From NCBI GenBank assembly GCA_012719415.1, contig JAAYAK010000072.1:62001-126000 (forward strand): DNA of 64,000 nt. The letters are read 5' to 3'. This document shows, one piece after another, positions 1-9,085 of this stretch (position 1 is its first letter; each line of letters opens with the position of its first letter). Under the pieces are notes generated by a model. It made no database searches, was not told the DNA's origin, and was given only the letters and a program-made list of their open reading frames with translations. The stretch is from Syntrophorhabdus sp. GTDB lineage: Bacteria; Desulfobacterota; Syntrophorhabdia; Syntrophorhabdales; Syntrophorhabdaceae. Both the position numbers and the translations under genes were made by a program.

Positions 1-780
1 GTCATGACCTGTACCGCTTCCATGGGCCTTCTCATGGCGGAGCTCATCGAGGCGAAGGGCCTTCGGGGGAAGATCCCCTTGAGGAAGATGATCTTCGGTT
101 CCGAGAGGGCGAGCGATGCCATGCGCCAGAGGATATCCGAGCTTTCAGGAGTGGCCTTCGACCAGCTCTTCGACATTCCGGGCATGACGGAGCTCTACGG
201 TCCGGGAACGGGTCTCGATTGCCGCTACCACACCGGCATCCACTACTGGGCCGATTATTACATACTGGAGATCCTGAACCCTGAAACGCTTGAACCGGTA
301 CCCGAAGGCGAGGTGGGGGAGATGGTGGTGACGACGCTTCGTAAGGAGGCGGCGCCCCTCATCCGCTACCGCACGAGGGACCTGACAAGGATCATGCCGG
401 GAAAATGCCCCTGTGGCAGTCTCATGCCCCGTCATGACAGGATACTGGGACGAAGCGACGACATGTTCATCTTCAGGGCCGTGAACATCTATCCCAGCCA
501 CATAGACCAGATACTCTCCAGCATCAGGGAGGTCGGCAGCGAATACCAGGTCCGTCTCTACAGAAAGGACAAGGGCGGCAAGGACCACATGACGATCAGG
601 GTGGAGCGGGCGCAGGGGACCGAGAAGTCCCACGACGCCGATAAGCACATCCGCAAGACCATAGAAAAGGAGGTCAAGAGACAGGTGCTCGTGAGCTGTG
701 ACGTGGAGGTGGAGGATTACGGCTCCCTTCCGAGATCGGAACGTAAAACGAAAAGGGTTTTTGACGAAAGGGATTCATAG
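1..780 (+). CDS. Phenylacetate-CoA ligase family protein, C-terminal part (5' end outside window)
   Basis: This is an AMP-forming aryl-CoA ligase of the phenylacetate-CoA ligase (PaaK) type, which activates an aromatic acid with ATP and CoA in the cytosol. The reading frame is open to the first base of the window, so only the last 259 residues are visible. They include the acyl-adenylate segment GMTELYGPGTG, the RYRTRDL hinge region, a small C-rich turn (GKCPCGS) and the C-terminal AMP-binding domain with GRSDDMFIFRAVNIYP. A molybdenum hydroxylase follows 41 bases downstream on the same strand, which suggests a joint role in aromatic acid catabolism. The exact substrate cannot be read from this fragment. 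Confidence 0.9.
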   Translation, partial: VMTCTASMGLLMAELIEAKGLRGKIPLRKMIFGSERASDAMRQRISELSGVAFDQLFDIPGMTELYGPGTGLDCRYHTGIHYWADYYILEILNPETLEPVPEGEVGEMVVTTLRKEAAPLIRYRTRDLTRIMPGKCPCGSLMPRHDRILGRSDDMFIFRAVNIYPSHIDQILSSIREVGSEYQVRLYRKDKGGKDHMTIRVERAQGTEKSHDADKHIRKTIEKEVKRQVLVSCDVEVEDYGSLPRSERKTKRVFDERDS

Positions 781-821
781 ACGGGTTTTACAGGATAGAA
801 AGGATTGCAAAGGGGGTTCAT

Positions 822-1790
822 GTGAAAGCCTGTGATTATCACAAGCCGCATACGGTCAAAGAGGCCATCGACCTCATGGATAGCCTTGAAAACGCGAAGT
901 ATATCGCCGGAGGTACCGACATCATGGTTCTCACGAGGCAAGGGAAGCTCTCTCCGGCTAACCTGGTATCGCTGAGAAACGTCAGCGGTCTCTCCGGCAT
1001 TGACGTGCAGAACGGTGTCAGGATAGGTGCCGGGGTGACCCACACCCGGATCGCCAACGACGAGTTCATCCGGGAGCATTGCAGCGCCCTCGCGGAAGGG
1101 GCCGGTGTGGTGGGTTCCCGGCAGATACGCAACGTTGCGACCATTGGAGGGAATATTTGCAACGCGGCCCCGTCGGCGGACACGGCATGTCCGCTTCTCG
1201 TTCTCGATGCCGTCGCTGTTATCACCGGCACATCGGGGGAGCGCCAGCTCTCCGTTGACGATCTCTTCCTTGGACCAAACAGGGTGGCGCTGGAAAAGGG
1301 CGAGCTCGTGACCGCTTTCGTCATGCCGGCCTTCGGTCCGCGGACGGGTTCTGCCTACATAAAGCACGCGAGACGTATGGCAATGGACCTGCCCATCCTC
1401 GGTATAGCGGCGCGGGTGACGGTGAAGATCGGCGGCAGTGAGGGCGGCTGCAGGGACGCTTTTGGCGGTGACGCGTCGGAGACCGTCAAACGTCTCGAGG
1501 CGGAAGGGCTCAGTCTCGAAGATGTCCGGATCGCGATGAGCGTTGTGGCGCCGCGGCCGATACGCGCGAAGAGGGCCGAAGAGAGCTTGAAGGGCAGGAC
1601 GATCTCGGAGAAGGCCCTGGAAGAGCTCGGCGAGATCGCCGGGTCGGAATCGCAGCCCCGTGACAGCTTTAGAGGGGAAGCATGGTACAGGCGGGACATG
1701 GTACGGGTGCTTACGAAACGCGCGGTTCTCACGTCCATTGAGCGCGCGGTGGGTGCGAGCAGCATGGTGTTTCCGGGCAGGCTCTGGTGA
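822..1790 (+). CDS. Molybdenum hydroxylase FAD-binding subunit (xanthine dehydrogenase / CoxM family)
   Basis: This is the medium, FAD-carrying subunit of a three-part xanthine-dehydrogenase-family enzyme. It passes electrons from the iron-sulfur subunit to an acceptor. The FAD loops are visible: AGGTDIMV near residue 30 and TIGGNICNAAPSAD near residue 107, with the CO-dehydrogenase flavoprotein C-terminal domain after about residue 170. At 322 residues it has normal family length. It lacks the cysteine-rich insert seen in the second FAD subunit of this window, so it is of the plain xanthine dehydrogenase type. Its stop lies just before the ribosome binding site of the 2Fe-2S subunit gene, as expected for an operon. 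Confidence 0.9.
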   Translation: MKACDYHKPHTVKEAIDLMDSLENAKYIAGGTDIMVLTRQGKLSPANLVSLRNVSGLSGIDVQNGVRIGAGVTHTRIANDEFIREHCSALAEGAGVVGSRQIRNVATIGGNICNAAPSADTACPLLVLDAVAVITGTSGERQLSVDDLFLGPNRVALEKGELVTAFVMPAFGPRTGSAYIKHARRMAMDLPILGIAARVTVKIGGSEGGCRDAFGGDASETVKRLEAEGLSLEDVRIAMSVVAPRPIRAKRAEESLKGRTISEKALEELGEIAGSESQPRDSFRGEAWYRRDMVRVLTKRAVLTSIERAVGASSMVFPGRLW

Positions 1791-1801
1791 GGAGGGGGTT
1801 C

Positions 1802-2278
1802 ATGATGAAGAAAGAGGTGGTGTTCACTCTGAATAACGAAGAGGTCATCGTGGAGGTCGACCCGAAATGGACGCTTCTCCACCTGTTGCGGGAAGTCCTC
1901 GAGCTGACGGGTACGAAGGAAGGATGCGGGGTGGGTGAGTGCGGCGCGTGTACCGTGATCGTTGACGGTGAGGCCGTGAACTCGTGCCTGTATCCCGTGA
2001 TGGAGGTCGAGGGAAGGTCGGTGGTCACGATCGAAGGTGTCGCCTCGCCGGACGGCACGCTCCACCCCATTCAACAGGCATTCATAGAGAACAACGGTGT
2101 TCAGTGCGGCTATTGCACGAGTGGCATGATCATGTCCGCCAAGGCCCTCCTCGACAAGAAGAACGATCCGACGGAGGACGAGATCCGGACCAGCATAGCG
2201 GGAAATATCTGCCGGTGTACCGGGTACGTCCAGATCGTTGAATCGATACAGCAGGCGGCAGAGAGAATGAAGAAATAG
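1802..2278 (+). CDS. Molybdenum hydroxylase 2Fe-2S subunit (CoxS/XdhC-type small subunit)
   Basis: This is the small electron-transfer subunit carrying two 2Fe-2S clusters. The plant-type ferredoxin cluster motif GCGVGECGACTVIVDG lies near residue 42, followed by a Cys in NSCLYP. The second, helical-bundle cluster motif is QCGYCTSGM with NICRCTGY. The ATG at 1802 is preferred because GAGGAGGG at about 1789-1797 is well placed before it. A GTG at 1787 is possible but lies upstream of that site and overlaps the previous stop. The protein is 158 residues, normal for the family. Confidence 0.92.
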   Translation: MMKKEVVFTLNNEEVIVEVDPKWTLLHLLREVLELTGTKEGCGVGECGACTVIVDGEAVNSCLYPVMEVEGRSVVTIEGVASPDGTLHPIQQAFIENNGVQCGYCTSGMIMSAKALLDKKNDPTEDEIRTSIAGNICRCTGYVQIVESIQQAAERMKK

Positions 2279-2339
2279 GTGGATCGGTCCACGGACTTCA
2301 ACGATACCGCTGAGCTGTGCTCAGCTCGAGGAGGAGGCA

Positions 2340-4727
2340 ATGGAGAACTTGCTGCATGTTGGAAAGAATGTTCCGAGAACCGCCGAGATCGACAAGGTCA
2401 CCGGTCACGCGGTGTATATAGACGAGTATAAGCGGCCCGGTATGCTGCACGGGAAGATACTGTACAGCCGGTACGCTCACGCGCGGATCAGATCCATCAA
2501 CACGGAGAAGGCGAAGAAGCTGCCCGGGGTGCGCGCCGTGATCACCGGATATGATATCCCTGACGTGAGGGTGGGCTTTCTCGGCGACCAGACGGTCCTC
2601 AAGCGAGATGTCGTCCGCCAGTTCAGGGATGAGGTCGCGGCGGTGGCGGCCGTCACACCCGAGATCGCCGAGGAGGCTCTCGGGCTCATAGAGGTGGAAT
2701 ACGAACCGTTGCCGGCGATATTCGATCCCATGGAGGCCATGAAGCCGGACGCGCCGCTCATCCATGAGACCGACGCGAGGGGCCGTCCGCTGAGAAGCAA
2801 CATCCTTCCCCTGCCGTGGAAGTTCTCTGCCGGGGACGTCGATAAGGCCCGGGAGGAGTCGGCCCATGTCGTGAAGCACGACGTGACAACCCCGTGGATC
2901 AACCAGTGCTGCATGGGAACGAGCGGGTGTGTTGCCGAGTTTGACAGCAACAACAATCTGACCTACTGCGCACAGACGAACGTCATCTTCGGGGCCAAGC
3001 AGAGGATCGCCGCCTACCTCAGGAACATCGGTCTCAAGGGAAAGAAAATACGGATCTTCAACCCTGTTGTCGGGGGAAGCTTCGGCACGAAGCTCGATAC
3101 GGATATCTATGAGTTCGTCTGCATTCAGCTCGCATTGAAGACACGCAGACCGGTAAAGATCAGATTCACCAGGGAAGAGGAGTTCATGGCGCTGCCTCCC
3201 CGGCAGGCCTCCCGGTTCACGATCGAACAGGGGTGCGACAAGGAGGGGAAGCTGACCTTCCGCAAGGTCGACGCCATCCTCGACAACGGCGCCTACACCT
3301 CCTGGGGTGCGACCACGCCGTCCGTCATGATGCTGCCCATATCGTCGATGTACCGCGTGCCCAATGTCTCCTTCCAGGCGACCTGCGTCTATACGAACAA
3401 CATCTACTCCCAGGCCATGAGGGGCTACGGGAACCCGCAGGCGGCGTTCGCGGTGGAGACCTCGATGGATCTCCTGGCGGAGAAGGCCGGCATAGACGCG
3501 GCCGAGTTCCGGATGATCAACCGCAACCATCCCGGAGACGTCACGCCAATGGGCCTCAAGATCACAACCTGTCCCCTGGAGCAATGTATCATCACGGTGA
3601 AGGAGAAGATCAAATGGGACGAGAAGCGGGGCAAGGGCAACGGCCGGGGAGTCGGCATGGCATCACTCATCCACGTCGCCGGGGGGGCCCGGGTCTATCT
3701 CTCGGATGGAACGGGCATACGGATCAAGGTGAATGAGGAGGGTGAGGTGGACGTGCTTTCCGGCAGCACCGATCAGGGCCAGGGATCGCCCACCGTCATC
3801 GCGCAGATAATTGCCGAGGCCACGGGTTTCCGGCCCGAGGACGTCAATATAGTCTTCGGCGACACCGCTCTCGGGCTCTGGGACGCCGGTACCCATGCCA
3901 GCAGGCATACCTTTGTCGCAGGCAACGCTGCCGTCAGGGCCGGTGAGATGGTGAAGCGCCAGATCCTGGAGCTCGCTGTGGAGTACATCCCCAAACTGGT
4001 CAAGAGGACCTTGAAACAGCAGCAAAAGAAGAACCCCGAGTTCGTGCCGCCTGAACTGGATTACACGTTGATCGACAGCCCGGACAAACTTGAGCTGAAG
4101 AACCGCATGATATATCCCAGGGAGGCCCCGGACCATCCCCATTTCAAGACCGAGGTCAGCAAGATCCTGACAGCCGGGCTTCACGTGGGTGTCGGTGAGA
4201 GCAAAGCGGTCGTCGCGGAGGTGTTCTGGGATCCGCCAACGCAGATGCTGAACGCCGAGATGAAGGGCAATTATTCGTGCACCTATGCCTTCGGGACGGC
4301 GGGCGTCGAGGTGGAGGTGGACAGGCAGACCGGCGAGGTGAAGATCGTGAAACTGGTTTCCGCCCATGACGTGGGCCGTGCCATCAATCCCACCCTGGTC
4401 AAGGGGCAGATATACGGTGCGGCATACATAGGGGTCGGTTACGGTCTTACCGAGAGAGTGCAGGTTGTTGATGGAAAAGTGGTGAACGCGAACTTCCGCG
4501 ACTACAAGATCCTGACGGCAAACGACAGGATCCCCGTGGAGGCGGTCATCATCGAAGATCCCGATCCCGCCGGACCTTATGGAGCAAAAGGCATTGGTGA
4601 GCCGGGCCTGGTTCCGACGGCACCGGCCATCGCGAATGCCGTCTATGACGCGGTGGGTGTTTGGATCAAGGACCTGCCCATCACGCCCGAGAAGGTGCTT
4701 GCTGCTCTCAAGGCGCAGGGCCGGTGA
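2340..4727 (+). CDS. Molybdenum hydroxylase large, molybdopterin-binding subunit (xanthine dehydrogenase family)
   Basis: This is the catalytic subunit that binds the molybdopterin cytosine dinucleotide cofactor and hydroxylates or dehydroxylates the substrate. The N-terminal a/b-hammerhead domain covers about residues 15-125 and the Mo-binding domains follow. Conserved pieces are VGGSFGTK near residue 245, AMRGYGNPQ near 360, STDQGQGS near 478, and a C-terminal GAKGIGEPGL near 750 that contains the catalytic Glu of the family. AGGAGG at about 2329-2335 supports the ATG. A TIGR01977-like cysteine desulfurase follows, which is typical of clusters whose enzyme needs a sulfurated or selenium-modified cofactor. 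The substrate is unknown. Confidence 0.92.
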   Translation: MENLLHVGKNVPRTAEIDKVTGHAVYIDEYKRPGMLHGKILYSRYAHARIRSINTEKAKKLPGVRAVITGYDIPDVRVGFLGDQTVLKRDVVRQFRDEVAAVAAVTPEIAEEALGLIEVEYEPLPAIFDPMEAMKPDAPLIHETDARGRPLRSNILPLPWKFSAGDVDKAREESAHVVKHDVTTPWINQCCMGTSGCVAEFDSNNNLTYCAQTNVIFGAKQRIAAYLRNIGLKGKKIRIFNPVVGGSFGTKLDTDIYEFVCIQLALKTRRPVKIRFTREEEFMALPPRQASRFTIEQGCDKEGKLTFRKVDAILDNGAYTSWGATTPSVMMLPISSMYRVPNVSFQATCVYTNNIYSQAMRGYGNPQAAFAVETSMDLLAEKAGIDAAEFRMINRNHPGDVTPMGLKITTCPLEQCIITVKEKIKWDEKRGKGNGRGVGMASLIHVAGGARVYLSDGTGIRIKVNEEGEVDVLSGSTDQGQGSPTVIAQIIAEATGFRPEDVNIVFGDTALGLWDAGTHASRHTFVAGNAAVRAGEMVKRQILELAVEYIPKLVKRTLKQQQKKNPEFVPPELDYTLIDSPDKLELKNRMIYPREAPDHPHFKTEVSKILTAGLHVGVGESKAVVAEVFWDPPTQMLNAEMKGNYSCTYAFGTAGVEVEVDRQTGEVKIVKLVSAHDVGRAINPTLVKGQIYGAAYIGVGYGLTERVQVVDGKVVNANFRDYKILTANDRIPVEAVIIEDPDPAGPYGAKGIGEPGLVPTAPAIANAVYDAVGVWIKDLPITPEKVLAALKAQGR

Positions 4728-4813
4728 GGAGGTACTTCGGTCTGAGGCCGGGGATCGGCAGGCGATACCGGCCGTACCCGGGAAGAGGGATTTTCGGCAG
4801 CAGGGATGCGTGA

Positions 4814-6031
4814 ATGGAGAAGAAAAGGCTCATTTACATGGACAATGCCGCGACTTCCTTTCCGAAACCGCCGCAGGCGATACGGGCCATGGTCCGTTTC
4901 ATGGAGGATGTGGGTGCGAACCCCGGCCGTTCCGGTCACCCGCTGGCCCGCGAGGCGGGGGAGGTCGTGGATGGGACGCGCAGGAGCCTGGCCCGTCTTT
5001 TCAATGCCGACGATCCCTGCAGGTTCTGCTTCACGCTGAATGTTACCCAGGCGCTCAACACCGTATTCCTGGGATACCTGAACCCCGGGGACCACGTGGT
5101 CACAACCTCCATGGAGCACAATTCCGTGATGCGTCCCCTGGTGTATCTGCAGGAGACCGGGCATATATCCCTCGATATCGCGCCCTGTGACCGAAAAGGC
5201 TTCCTGGACGTGAGTGCCCTTGCGGGATTGCTCCGCAAAGATACCCGGCTGGTGGTTGTGAACCACGCATCGAATGTCTGTGGCACCCTGCAGGATGTGG
5301 CGGCGGTAAGGGCCGTTATCGGTGATATCCCCCTTCTCCTCGATACCGCGCAGACAGCGGGTTGTTATCCTATTGATGTGAAGGCCCTGGGTATAGACAT
5401 CCTTGCCTTCACCGGCCACAAGGGGCTCATGGGTCCCCAGGGGACGGGAGGATTCTACGTGAGGGAGGGGATCGATTTGCGACCCCTCATGCGGGGCGGG
5501 ACGGGCAGCAGGTCCGAAGACCTTCACCAGCCCGATCTCATGCCCGACCTGATGGAGAGCGGTACACAGAACAACGTGGGGATCGCCGGTCTCGGTGCCG
5601 CCGTGGAGTTCATTCTCGGGGAAGGTGTGGAGAAGATCCGCCGTCACGAGGAGGAACTGACGCAAAGACTCTATGACGGCATCTACGACCTGCAGAATGT
5701 CGCGATCTACGGTCCCCTCGACCCGGCCAAGCAGACTGCGACGGTGTCCGTGACCTTTGAGAGCACGCTGCCCGAGGGCTCGGAAGGCTCCCTGGGATGC
5801 GGTGCCATCAACCTCGAATGGTTCGCGGACGGTGTTGGTGTCGGGGAAGCGGAGGACGTTCTGGGGAGTCAGTACAATATTGTGGTGCGCGTCGGCTTGC
5901 ATTGCGCGCCGATGGCCCACAGGACGATCGGCACATTCCCGGATGGCACCGTTCGTCTCAGCATGGGGTACTTCAACACCCCTGAAGACATCGATGCCGC
6001 GGTGCGGGCGATACGGCGGATCGCGGTTTGA
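4814..6031 (+). CDS. Cysteine desulfurase-like class V aminotransferase (EF2568/TIGR01977 type)
   Basis: This PLP enzyme of the SufS/IscS fold takes sulfur or selenium from cysteine or selenocysteine. The start MDNAATSFPKPP and the phrase GANPGRSGHPLA are typical of the EF2568 subfamily. The PLP lysine lies in FTGHKGLMGPQGTGG near residue 200, and the reactive cysteine lies in VRVGLHCAPMAH near residue 362. Members of this subfamily are known to occur beside selenium-dependent molybdenum hydroxylases. Its place directly after the hydroxylase genes suggests that it matures that enzyme. Whether selenium is involved here is inference. Confidence 0.85.
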   Translation: MEKKRLIYMDNAATSFPKPPQAIRAMVRFMEDVGANPGRSGHPLAREAGEVVDGTRRSLARLFNADDPCRFCFTLNVTQALNTVFLGYLNPGDHVVTTSMEHNSVMRPLVYLQETGHISLDIAPCDRKGFLDVSALAGLLRKDTRLVVVNHASNVCGTLQDVAAVRAVIGDIPLLLDTAQTAGCYPIDVKALGIDILAFTGHKGLMGPQGTGGFYVREGIDLRPLMRGGTGSRSEDLHQPDLMPDLMESGTQNNVGIAGLGAAVEFILGEGVEKIRRHEEELTQRLYDGIYDLQNVAIYGPLDPAKQTATVSVTFESTLPEGSEGSLGCGAINLEWFADGVGVGEAEDVLGSQYNIVVRVGLHCAPMAHRTIGTFPDGTVRLSMGYFNTPEDIDAAVRAIRRIAV

Positions 6032-6171
6032 ACCCATGACTGCCTTTGCGGGCGAGGTAACATGTTCATGATGGGGACTGACAGAGTGCGGAGATCAGGC
6101 TGCGTCGGTCGGAGAAAAAGGCCAATGACGACCGTTGGAATGAAGAGGATAAACAACCGGTAGGAGGGGGC

Positions 6172-6591
6172 ATGAAGATCGAAAGGATCGACCACATATG
6201 CTTCGCGGTGAGTGACCTGGAGGAGACGAAGCGGGTGTACCGGGAGGATTTCGGGCTTGTCCCGTCCTGCGAGTATATCGCGGAATCGGAAAAGATCAAG
6301 GTGTCGCGCTACTACATCGGGGAGGTCGCCGTCGAATTCATGGAATCGACGGCACCCGACGGTGAGGTGGCGAAGTTCATCGAGAAACGGGGAGAGGGTG
6401 TCTTTCTCATATCCTACAAAGTGGACGACCTCACGAAGGCGATGGACGAGCTGAAGGAGAAGAACGTGGACCTCATCGACAAGAAGCCCCGGGAACTCTT
6501 CGGCACGCGGTATGCCTTCGTGCATCACCCGAGTAGGCTTCACGGGGTGCTCACGGAACTCCTGGAAGGCGATTTCGATATCAATAAGTGA
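6172..6591 (+). CDS. VOC-family protein, methylmalonyl-CoA epimerase-like
   Basis: This 139-residue protein has the glyoxalase / vicinal-oxygen-chelate fold and closely resembles methylmalonyl-CoA epimerase. The metal ligands are visible: His in IDHICFAV near residue 8, Glu in VAVEFMES near residue 56 and Glu in GVLTELLE near the C-terminus. AGGAGGGGGC stands just before the ATG. It could epimerise a branched CoA ester or act in another VOC reaction on a cluster intermediate. No methylmalonyl-CoA mutase gene is present nearby, so the epimerase role is not supported by context. Confidence 0.75.
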   Translation: MKIERIDHICFAVSDLEETKRVYREDFGLVPSCEYIAESEKIKVSRYYIGEVAVEFMESTAPDGEVAKFIEKRGEGVFLISYKVDDLTKAMDELKEKNVDLIDKKPRELFGTRYAFVHHPSRLHGVLTELLEGDFDINK

Positions 6592-6640
6592 TGGTACGAG
6601 AGTATTCAGGACAAAGGGTCAAGGGTCACAAGGAGGGTGA

Positions 6641-7783
6641 ATGAAGGTACTGGTGCTGGGAGGAACGGGAGGCATGGGCCAGGGGGTCGCGCGAGACCTC
6701 ATCAAGCAGGACCGAATAGAGAAGGTGGTGCTCGGAGATATCAATGTCGATCCCGCCAGGGTGCAGGAAAAATTGCGGGCCAGCCCGAAGGTGTCCCTCG
6801 TGAGGATAGACGTCAATGACCACGCCGGGATGGTTGGAGAGATCAAGGGGGCGGATGTCGTCGTCAACTGTGCGGGACCATTCTATAAGACCGCCGTGGC
6901 CGTGGCGAGGGCAGCGGTCGAGGCGAAGGTCAACTACATCGACATATGCGACGATTACGAGGCGGCGCAGATCCTCTTCGCCTCCGATATCGACGCGGCG
7001 GCGAAGGAGGCGGGTATAACCGTCCTCACGGGTATGGGATCGGACCCGGGAACGAACAACGTTCTCGTGAAGTGGTACGCGAACAGGCTCGACCGTGTCG
7101 ATGAGATATATCTCTACTGGGTCGTGAGCATCGCGGAGCTTGCAGGCGCTGCCTGGGACCACAGCCTCCACATGGTCCTCGGCAAGATCCCGCAGTATAT
7201 CGACGGCCGACTGGTCGAGGTGGACGGAGGCGGCGGTGAGGAGGTGGAGCATTTCCTCGAACCCCTCGGGGAATGCCTGATAAGCTATGTCGGTCATCCC
7301 CAGCCCATCACCATACCGCGCTACATCACCGGGGTGAAAACGGTGGTCATAAAGGGGGCCCTCATACCGTTGTGGGTGGACAAGCTTATCAAGGAGCAGA
7401 AGGCGATGGGCCTTCTCGGCAGCGAACCCGTCGAGGTCAGGGGGGGGAAGGTGGTGCCCTACGACCTTGCCTTGAGGCTCTGGGACACCATCCCCAAAGA
7501 CAGGGACAACGGTCCTCAGGCGTCGGGTCTTAAGGTCATAGTGAAAGGTGAGAGACAGGGGAAGCAGGTGACCTATACCGCCGATATCGTCGGCAGGATG
7601 GCCCCCGGCACGGGTCTTCCCGCGTCCATAGCGGCCCTCATGATGGACGGGGGTGAGGTCACCGTAAAGGGTGTCGTCGCCCCCGAAGGCTGCATCGACC
7701 CCGACCGGTTCCTCGCCGAACTGTTGAAAAGAGGCGCGCGGATACACCAGACGGAGACGATCCGGTCCATGTTCGAGCTTTAA
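6641..7783 (+). CDS. Saccharopine dehydrogenase-like NAD(P)-dependent oxidoreductase
   Basis: This is a Rossmann-fold oxidoreductase of the saccharopine dehydrogenase / lysine 6-dehydrogenase superfamily. The nucleotide site GGTGGMGQGVA lies at residues 7-17, the ADVVVNCAGPF strand at about 74-84, and GMGSDPGTNNV starts the substrate domain near residue 130. At 380 residues it matches single-domain members. Such enzymes act on secondary amines or imines of amino acids. The next gene is a class III aminotransferase, so the two may handle an amino-acid-like intermediate. The substrate is not identifiable from sequence. Confidence 0.8.
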   Translation: MKVLVLGGTGGMGQGVARDLIKQDRIEKVVLGDINVDPARVQEKLRASPKVSLVRIDVNDHAGMVGEIKGADVVVNCAGPFYKTAVAVARAAVEAKVNYIDICDDYEAAQILFASDIDAAAKEAGITVLTGMGSDPGTNNVLVKWYANRLDRVDEIYLYWVVSIAELAGAAWDHSLHMVLGKIPQYIDGRLVEVDGGGGEEVEHFLEPLGECLISYVGHPQPITIPRYITGVKTVVIKGALIPLWVDKLIKEQKAMGLLGSEPVEVRGGKVVPYDLALRLWDTIPKDRDNGPQASGLKVIVKGERQGKQVTYTADIVGRMAPGTGLPASIAALMMDGGEVTVKGVVAPEGCIDPDRFLAELLKRGARIHQTETIRSMFEL

Positions 7784-7814
7784 TGGCGAAAGGTTTTCCA
7801 TGAAGGAGGTTCAC

Positions 7815-9074
7815 ATGAAAGAAGCCCCGAAGTTGAACATAAAGAGAAGCGTCGAACTCTTCGAGGAGGCAAAGACCCTCGTCCCGGGCGGGGTCCTGGG
7901 AGCCAGGAAACCGGGTGATTTCATCATGGGCGAGTATCCCATCTTTCTCGAGTACGGGAAGGGTTCCCGGCTCATCGACGTCGACGGGAACGAGTTCATC
8001 GATTTCCTCTGCGGCTACGGCCCCATCATTCTCGGTTACCGCGAGGATGAGGTCGATGACGCCGTCATACGTCAGTTAAAGGACAAGGGGTTCTGCTTCA
8101 GTCTCACCCAACCCTATCAGAATGAGCTGGCAAAGAAGCTCAACACCCTCATCCCGTCGGCGGAACTGAGCATCTTCCTCAAGACCGGATCCGACGCCAC
8201 GACGGCAAGCATCCGTATCGCGAGGGCCTACACCGGACGCACCAAGGTCATGCGCTCCGGGTACCATGGCTGGCATGACTGGTGCGTCGAGATGAAGGGG
8301 GGCATTCCCGAGAAGTTCTACGAGGACGTCTATGAATTCCATTACAATGACCTCGAAGCGCTTGAGGACCTCATGAAGAAGCACGGGGACCAGACGGCGG
8401 CGATCATCATGACACCCTTCGGCCATCCTCTTCACCAGAAGATGCAGACGCCGAAGCCGGGTTTCCTCGAAGGCGTGCGCAAGCTGGCCGACACCTACGG
8501 CGCGGTCCTTGTCTACGACGAGGTGCGCACCTGTTTCCGCCTCAGGATGGGCGGGGCGCAGGAGCTTTACGGGGTCAAACCGGACCTCACCGTGCTCGGC
8601 AAGGGTATGGCCAACGGGTATGCCATCAGCGTGGTCTGCGGGAAAAGGGATGTCATGATGGCCGCGGCGTCGAAGCTTTTCATCTCCTCCACGTTCTTCC
8701 CCAACAGCGACGGATACATCGCGGCCCTCAAGGTCATCGAGATCATGGAGCGCGAGAAGGTGCTCGATCAGATATGGGCGAAGGGCGAAGGGCTTCTTAA
8801 AAGGATCCAGGGCATCATCGACAAGTATCCGAATACCGGGGCGGAGCTCACGGGTGTTGCCCCCATGTTCCACGTGACCTTCACGAAGGGGAACCCCGAC
8901 ACGCAAAGGGACCGCAGGACCGACTTCTACACCCAGATGATCCGAAAAGGCTTCTTCTTCACGCCCCATCACCACGCCTACCTCAGCTACAGGCACACGG
9001 AAGAGGACCTTGACCTCACGGTTCAGGCTATGGACGAATCCATGGCCTATGTGAGTGAGAAGTACAAAGGGTAG
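7815..9074 (+). CDS. Class III aminotransferase, glutamate-1-semialdehyde aminomutase-like
   Basis: This is a PLP-dependent class III aminotransferase related to glutamate-1-semialdehyde 2,1-aminomutase. The substrate-gate start LVPGGVLGARK, the YHGWHDW loop near residue 152, the DEVRTCFR strand and the PLP lysine in VLGKGMANG near residue 258 are visible. AAGGAGGT at 7803-7810 fits the ATG at 7815 better than the ATG at 7800. HemL itself is usually encoded with heme genes. Here the neighbours are catabolic, so an aminotransferase or aminomutase on a pathway intermediate is more likely than a heme role. Confidence 0.82.
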   Translation: MKEAPKLNIKRSVELFEEAKTLVPGGVLGARKPGDFIMGEYPIFLEYGKGSRLIDVDGNEFIDFLCGYGPIILGYREDEVDDAVIRQLKDKGFCFSLTQPYQNELAKKLNTLIPSAELSIFLKTGSDATTASIRIARAYTGRTKVMRSGYHGWHDWCVEMKGGIPEKFYEDVYEFHYNDLEALEDLMKKHGDQTAAIIMTPFGHPLHQKMQTPKPGFLEGVRKLADTYGAVLVYDEVRTCFRLRMGGAQELYGVKPDLTVLGKGMANGYAISVVCGKRDVMMAAASKLFISSTFFPNSDGYIAALKVIEIMEREKVLDQIWAKGEGLLKRIQGIIDKYPNTGAELTGVAPMFHVTFTKGNPDTQRDRRTDFYTQMIRKGFFFTPHHHAYLSYRHTEEDLDLTVQAMDESMAYVSEKYKG

Positions 9075-9085
9075 GGGGTACGGTA

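Noticed and set aside
2340-4727. Selenocysteine-encoding TGA in the hydroxylase genes
   Set aside because: All hydroxylase subunits are full length without any in-frame TGA, so selenocysteine insertion is not needed.
2298-6037. Long minus-strand frames of 428 and 464 codons
   Set aside because: They lie opposite the hydroxylase large subunit and the desulfurase, which have clear catalytic motifs. The translated products are low-complexity and histidine/arginine rich.
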